Positions 30,744 through 36,621 of a stretch of 36,621 nucleotides of DNA are shown one piece after another. A model generated the notes under the pieces. The model searched no databases, had not been told where the DNA came from, and saw nothing but the letters and a program-made list of their open reading frames with translations. The position numbers were made by a program, and so were the translations under genes. Each line of letters opens with the position of its first letter. Within the stretch, counting starts at the first letter, position 1. Source of the stretch: Beroe ovata (taxonomy: Eukaryota; Ctenophora; Nuda; Beroida; Beroidae); contig CAMPET010000100.1 in NCBI GenBank assembly GCA_946803715.1, positions 6,765 to 43,385 of the forward strand, read 5' to 3'.

Positions 30744-33700
30744 TTAGTCATCATCATCAATGGTGATGTTTGTCACTGGTCTGAGCGGTAGCTCGATCGT
30801 GACGGGGGAGTTGCATCGCATCAGTCTTCTGGTAGAGTGCTTCTTCTGTTGGGAAGTTCTCTTCTCTCTATTTCCCGCCTTCTTCCGGGACTTCCTCTTG
30901 TTAGACGGCCGCTGCTGTTGCTGAAAACATGAGGTGTAGATAATCGCCGGGAAAATCATTACCGCGATAACATGAGGTTAAAACATGAGGAAAAACACCG
31001 GCATAAAATCATAACAGATAATACCGATTACCAGTGATGAGTAATGAAGTGCAGGTACATCACTATTTACCTGTTTCTTGCTACATTTATCATTGCACCG
31101 TGTTTTACTGCTACAGTTACAACATTTCAAGTGTGTTTTCTCATGATCTAGAAGTGACTGTTGACTGGAGAAGACCTCTTTGCAGAATGTACAGAAAAAT
31201 GCTGAAGGGGGGGGGGGTTAAGTGCAAACATTATAGCTGATATGAAGCCCTTTTACCAATACAACAATATCTGGGAAATAGTCCCAAAAGAGCTATGGGC
31301 GTGGGTTACTGGGCTACGCCGAAATCACGCAATGGCGCCGTAAGGGCGTTATTCGCGGGGCGTCTCGGGCCGTGATTGGGACATACTTGGAGAGGTGATG
31401 TCAGATCCAAGGTGAATCACAGAATCTTGAGGTTCAACAGGCATGTCAGGTATCTGTACAATAATCTCAGGGGCAGTCCTGCTAATCGTCCTATCTCTCA
31501 GTCGCAGACTCTTCCTCTGGCCGGAGGTTGCAGCGGGTGTGCTTTTTCCCCTCCCAGCCGTGTGGATGTGATGCGTGCTGAGGTGCCTGTCGTATTCACG
31601 CTTCGTGCACACCCGTTTGGAGCACAGCGTGCATGTGTGCGGGCTGGTCACCTCATTCCGTTTCCTGTATATAATGAGGGGTGTCATTGAACCCTCAGAG
31701 ACATAAGATATCTAGATTATGCTACCCAATATATTTAACTTTTTATGAATGAAAATCTTTAATCTTCCATTCATTTCGTTATCTAAGGTTACTTGATACA
31801 AGCTACATAACATCATCTTACGTTGCTTGGTGTTTCTGTAGTCCGGATATGGTTGGCCATGTCTTCTTACAGTCAATACACTCGAAGGGGAACAGGTCAA
31901 CGTGGATTTGCTTGTGTCTGGCGAGGTCTTCCTCAAACCCAAAAGAGTAGAAACACCTAATATAAAGTAGGAGTGTTTTAGGATATTATTCCCTACAAGA
32001 ATTGATCCCTGGTAAGAGTTGACAACCACGCGACGGCAACTAGCAGGGTTGAAAAATGATCAATTCAAATCATGTCCCTGGCATTGAGTAGAAACAGCAG
32101 TGTACCATTTCATACCTGGAACATCTTATCGAGCGTCTGTTACAGCACTTTAGCCGGTGTGCATCCAATTGGAACATTACACCAAATACTCGACCACACG
32201 ACTCACACAGCACACCCCACGCACTTTTCTTGCCTGGGAGTGTATACATTGTACAATACATTCATATACATTATACAATGTGTACATTGTGCACGACTCA
32301 CACAGCACACCCCACACACTTGTCTTGCCTGAGAGTGTGTACATTGTACAATACACTCATATACATTATACAATGTGTACATTGTACACTACTCACACAG
32401 CACACCCCACACACTTTTCTTGCCTGGGAGTTGTGGGAGTACATTATACATTGTACACTCATATACAATGTACAGTGTACAGTGAACATTGTACACGGTA
32501 TTTGATTTGTTTACTGATGCCCTGAGTCTAAATAATGCAGTCTAGTAGCTGTAAAATCACTACCTAAGAAATACAATAAGTTACAATATACACACAGCTA
32601 TACACAATGTGCAGTATACAGGGTATACCCACTGTATAGTGTATAGTTGTACCTTTACACAAGTTACAGTAGAACCTACAGTATGTAAATATACGTTATA
32701 GTAAGGAATGGCGTTTCCCATAGTTACACCACTCACTAACTCCTGCTCTTTAGGGTGCGTGTGTGTATATGCATGTCTTTCAACGTGATTATCCCTTATA
32801 AGGCAATACACAGCAGCAGACGTGGTGTGGGGTATAATCCAACAGGGAATAACAGACGAAAAGGCAGGATATTTGAAGTGCGGACCGTAACACAAAATAG
32901 CGCGGTGAAAAATTCACTGAGGAAAGTATGAGATCGCTGAATATATCGTTTCGACTCAAAACATAATCGGTTTCAGGAGATACAAAAATAAGAGCACTTC
33001 AAATAGTGTATAATTCATACAATAGATGGATGTCATGGTTTTACCGTCTGGGTGGTTGAGCTCCATATGATTATCGTAGTGTTCCCTGACACAGAACGCC
33101 ATCTTACACATCTCACAACACAGTAGTGAACTGAGGGGGGGAGGGGGTTAACTTCTACTGTCACATTCCCCACATTGTAGTTGTACATTCTACACTGTAC
33201 ATTCTACACTGTACATTATACATTGTACATTGTACATTGTACACATCTCACAACACCTAGAACACACTTGTACAATGTACATGTGGTTTGTCAGTGTACA
33301 CTGTACAATGAACATTGTAGTACTGTACAATGTACATTGTATACAATGATATGTCAACATGCATACGCTGACAACACTGATAATACAATATACTGATCAC
33401 AATATACTGACAACACTGACAACACAATATACTGATCACTGTATACTGACAACGCTGGTAACACAGTATACTGATCACAGTATATTGACAACACTGATAA
33501 CACAGTTTACTGATCACAGTATACTGACAACACTGACAACACAATATACTGATCACAGTATACTGACAATACAATATACTGATCACAGTATACTGACAAC
33601 ACTGACAACACAATACACTGATCACAGTATACTGACAACACTGACAACACAATATACTGATCACAGTATACTGACAATACAATATACTGATCACAGTATA

Positions 33701-36462
33701 CTGACAACACTGACAACACAGTATACTGATCACAGTATACTGACAACACTGACAACACAATACACATAACACACATACTTGTAATGCACATCCAGTTCCT
33801 CCGTGTCACTGAACCACTGCTGACACTGGTGACAGAATGATCTCTGAGAATCGGGTGAAGGAGCAAGTACCAATGCACTGAGAGGAACCAGTTTGCCTGC
33901 GATAAATACCAGTCTGAGTCACCAACAATCTTACACCGGGTTGATGCATCCAAAATCAATATCGGAATGATAAAATACGAGATAAGAGTAATCATCCATA
34001 ACATGACCCACTTCACCTAGATAAAAACAGAAAAAAGTAATTATTCGGCGCGATAACAAAGCAATGACAGGATACTCACTGACAACTTGGTTAGCAGAGT
34101 TACCGCCAGTTCCCGCGCTATACACCATCTGATTGGAGGACACTATTCGGGAACCCGATGACGTCACCAGAGTACACACGCCAGAGTTCTGGCCCGAACT
34201 GCCTGCCTCAGCTGGCGGGAAGCGTATCTGGGCGGCGGGCACTGCTACAGCGGTCAGTGACGAGGAGCTGGGAGGGAGGAGCAACCCGGAGTCCCGGTCT
34301 TTGATAGCTATGATCGGGACCATAGTACCGGTCCCAGCCGCGTGTTCCGATTGTATAGTCACATTGGGGGCGATTTCATTGGTCGGGAGAGTGGTGGAAT
34401 TTGATTGGCTGGTAGTGGACGAAAGGGTGACATCATTGGTTGAGGTATTGACGGGATATGGTCTGACGGAAGGGTCAGTATTTTCACCCTGACGAGAAGT
34501 ACTGGTTGGGAAAGGCTCAGCTGGTTTATTATTCTTCGCGGAAGTTTTCTGTTTTTTCCTCCGAGTCCGACCGGGCGGTTTGGGGGAAGCATCCTGCACA
34601 ATTTCGACAGTCTCTACTACAGGCCGGATGGGGATGAAGGTGTTTGACCCCTGGGGGGCCGATGAATCGGGAGATAAGATCTGAATCTCCGGGGAGAGTG
34701 CGTTTCTGACTCGCTGTCGCTGAATCAGGGTCGCTTCCATCATCTCCGGATCTTGACTCTGTCCTGCACATGGAGATGCATTGTGATCACAATATGGTAG
34801 ACTGCAGTAGTCGATAATATGGTTTTAACTCCAATAGGGGCGGGGCAGAGTCTGCATATTATGACAGACTTAAGATAGCAGGAATTCTTTGCAAAGTTTG
34901 CCAAAAACACACTACACACTATTGATCCCACCTTGCGCATCCTGGCTCTCCATCAAGCGGCTAATGAGCAGTTGAAGTAGTTCAGGCTCGTTTGAGAGTT
35001 GCTCAATAGCTTCCTGCAGCTCTTCATTCAGCCCCAAGTCCTGCAGAAATAACAGGGCACTATTATTGAGAAATGACGGAAACATCCTCGCCTATTTGTT
35101 GATGGTACTCAGCCAACGCAACTGTCCCCCTGTCCAGCAATATGCAAACCTTCGCACTTTGATATGAGAACTTACCTGTTCAAAGCCAGTGTACTAATGT
35201 GGTGATCAGTGTACTTACCAGTGTACTTGTTCGTGTAATACTTACCTGACTGTGTCTACTTCACGATATACACTTCACGGTGTATAAGCTTACCAGTATA
35301 ACACTAACTGTGCAATATACCTACTTACCAATGCTGATGAAGATATATCGGGAACGTTGGTCTCCACATCCACTATAGAGTCTGACTGATCAGGTTGTGA
35401 TGTACCATCACCACAACTATCAGCCGCACTGCCCACTCCCATTCTGCCACGCTTCCCTGGGGAGGTCGGTCAATTTGGCATGTTTCAGATCACTGCAGCA
35501 GCGCCATCACAAGAACGGGCACGAGAAGGGGGGTCATACGGGGGGGGGGTCGAAACATCAAGAACAAATCGGTCATCGGCTCAGTATGTGACAGTGTTAT
35601 AATGGCGCGACAATGCCCGGGTAATATTTCAATTCTCGGAAGTACATGATTTTCGGAGACTATTATGTGCACTGATTCTAAACTCCGGCTCCACAATGAT
35701 ACTCACTGGATCGCTGTTTCTTGGGATCTAAGATAGCAGTTATACACTCCAGTGTAAGATGGTCTGCATCGAGATCCAGGAGTGATAACTCTTTTCTAAT
35801 CTGTGTGAAAACAATCAATTGTAATTGTAGATACCTATTACACATGATATGTATATTGGGATATTCAATCGCTACAATGACCGCACCGTCTAAGCGTATA
35901 GTACACTGATATCAATTTCTAATTAATATGGGAAAATAATATGGGAATTTTTCCCGAATTCCAAATTTCCCCCATGACATGAGTATCTGATGACATTGTC
36001 CACATTGGGCCGAATCACTACACTGTTCAAAGCATGGTCGTCCCACCTTGTAACTCAGTCTCCGACTGTCTCCACCACAGTTGAACTTGCGCATAACTTC
36101 TATAGCTCGTGCTTGCCCTGGAAAATGGGTACGTGTAAAATGTGACACATGATAAATTGTAACTGGACAACTTGAAACAAAAAGGAAATCAAAATTTTTG
36201 GTGATAACTTGAGCCTGAAAAAAGAAAGAGGGCGTGAAAGCGATAATAATAGGGAAGGAAAAAGGGCGTGATGGGATGATAATAGGATGAAAATAAAGCG
36301 AAATCTAGAGTTATCAATCCTCCAGAAGACACAGTTTCCCACCTTCTTGAGGTGGATGGTTATGTTGGACAGTGGTTGTGAGCTGGTGCTCTTCATTGCA
36401 GTATATCCGGGTCGCACACTTAGTCTTGTACTTGGCCCGACAAGCCCACGTGGATCCACGGG
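30744..36462 (-). CDS. FLYWCH + C2H2 zinc-finger protein, 5' end beyond window (14 exons seen)
   Basis: Exons: 36462-36343, 36117-36047, 35800-35707, 35456-35329, 35040-34932, 34763-34080, 34016-33937, 33843-33779, 33130-33045, 32233-32116, 31956-31822, 31664-31387, 31201-31071, 30920-30744; every junction keeps phase, giving 757 residues. The first exon ends a FLYWCH finger (WACRAKYKTKCATR...HNHPP). Then come helical segments (IRKELSLLDLDADHL; LNEELQEAIEQLSNEPELLQLL), a long Ser/Thr/Pro-rich exon with an RTRRKKQK basic patch, and seven C2H2-like modules: CHQC, CEMC, CESC, CSRC, CIDC, CTLC and CTFC. A basic Gln/Lys/Arg stretch and an acidic IDDDD end follow. The first, third and fifth fingers lack a standard second His. 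Nuclear DNA binding is inferred. I cannot name an ortholog. Confidence 0.85.
32199..32470. repeat. 95-bp minisatellite that includes a zinc-finger splice acceptor
   Basis: Copies start at 32199, 32294 and 32389 (period 95 bp, the third incomplete and diverged). Each has CACTCACACAGCACACCCCA-like text, TTTCTTGCCTGGGAG and a TGTACATTGTACA-rich part. The real acceptor of the exon 32233-32116 lies in the first copy; the other two copies carry the same CCCAG/GCAAG or CTCAG/GCAAG acceptor and the first codons of the exon. Confidence 0.9.
33177..33352. repeat. TGTACAATGTACATTG-type satellite in an intron
   Basis: Variants of ACATTGTAC/GTACAATGT in both orientations. The same motif family fills 32240-32490 and 36482-36621, all introns of the zinc-finger gene. 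Confidence 0.85.
33358..33770. repeat. Minisatellite of 39- and 30-bp units
   Basis: Repeats built from ACTGATCACAGTATACTGAC and AACACTGACAACACAATAT blocks, in units of about 39 bp interspersed with 30-bp variants. It fills most of the intron between exons 33843-33779 and 33130-33045. Each unit contains the inverted pair AGTATACTG/CAGTATACT. Unit lengths divisible by three keep long frames open on both strands. Confidence 0.92.
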
Positions 36463-36481
36463 CTGGGGGATACCGGGGAGT

Positions 36482-36621
36482 CAATGTACAATGTACAGTG
36501 TACAATGTACAATGTGTAGTGTATAGTGTATAATGGGGGATACCGGGGAGTCAATGTACAATGTACAATGCACAATGTATAGTGTATAATGTACAATGTA
36601 TAATGTACAATGTATAATGTA
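36482..36621. repeat. TGTACAAT satellite at window end
   Basis: Tandem variants of TGTACAATG/TATAATG with a duplicated GGGGGATACCGGGGAGTCAA (36466-36485 region and 36535-36555). It lies upstream of the FLYWCH exon and runs off the window. Confidence 0.9.

Noticed and set aside
31376-31690. 104-codon plus-strand frame
   Set aside because: Antisense shadow of the phase-consistent zinc-finger exon 31664-31387.
33358-33770. CRISPR-like regular repeat array
   Set aside because: No unique spacers between units, no cas genes, and it lies in a eukaryotic intron.
33257-34016. Long open frames on both strands across the 39/30-bp repeats
   Set aside because: They follow from unit lengths divisible by three. 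The protein is a low-complexity echo of the repeat, and the flanking exons splice around it.
34133-34492. 119-codon plus-strand frame
   Set aside because: Antisense to the long Ser/Thr-rich exon 34763-34080, whose two junctions fit the zinc-finger gene.

Overview
The window reads as nuclear DNA of a compact, intron-bearing animal genome, most likely an early-branching one such as a sponge. It has GT-AG introns from about 50 bp to 3 kb, mitochondrial metabolic genes with targeting-like N termini, and a RapGEF-type (PDZ-GEF) Ras-family exchange factor, which is an animal trait. It also has a FLYWCH/C2H2 zinc-finger gene, non-LTR retrotransposon remains and many satellites, beside proteins of protist or bacterial flavour (plant-type LRRs on a multi-pass membrane protein; a fused RgpF/WbsX glycan protein). 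Assignment to sponges is inference. Gene models were spliced by hand; unless noted, every junction keeps reading frame.

1-7248, all minus strand: the 5' exons of D-2-hydroxyglutarate dehydrogenase (cut by the window edge), a 151-aa unrecognised three-exon gene, the mitochondrial S-adenosylmethionine carrier (SLC25A26, 5 exons), a single-exon crotonase-fold protein lacking both usual catalytic glutamates, and a single-exon 415-aa protein of an uncharacterised invertebrate-type family. 7249-10013 is a gene-poor stretch with internal duplications.

10014-19031, plus strand: a 15-exon gene for a 790-aa receptor-like protein (signal peptide, plant-type LRRs, Cys-rich stalk, about eight membrane segments). 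Its 2-kb ninth intron holds a complete two-exon gene on the opposite strand: an arylacetamide-deacetylase/HSL-type alpha/beta hydrolase whose nucleophile Ser is Cys and whose catalytic His is Asn. Next is a single-exon 2OG-Fe(II) prolyl-hydroxylase-like gene with a predicted myristoylation site.

19900-23240 is a retroelement cluster: a 5'-truncated reverse-transcriptase element flanked by 15-bp direct repeats and containing a 588-bp assembly gap, a reversed fragment of another LINE, and a LINE 3' end with a CAATT tail.

24039-29739, minus strand: the C-terminal half of a RapGEF (RA end, RasGEF domain, Pro-rich tail) with several lesions. One of its introns contains an intact single-exon 739-aa type II membrane protein joining RgpF-like and WbsX-like domains. 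30744-36621, minus strand: 14 exons of a FLYWCH + seven-finger C2H2 protein whose introns are packed with minisatellites; its 5' end lies beyond the window.

The most interesting items are the LRR multi-pass receptor with its nested pseudoenzyme-like hydrolase, the RgpF-WbsX fusion, and the satellite that has copied a splice acceptor of the zinc-finger gene.
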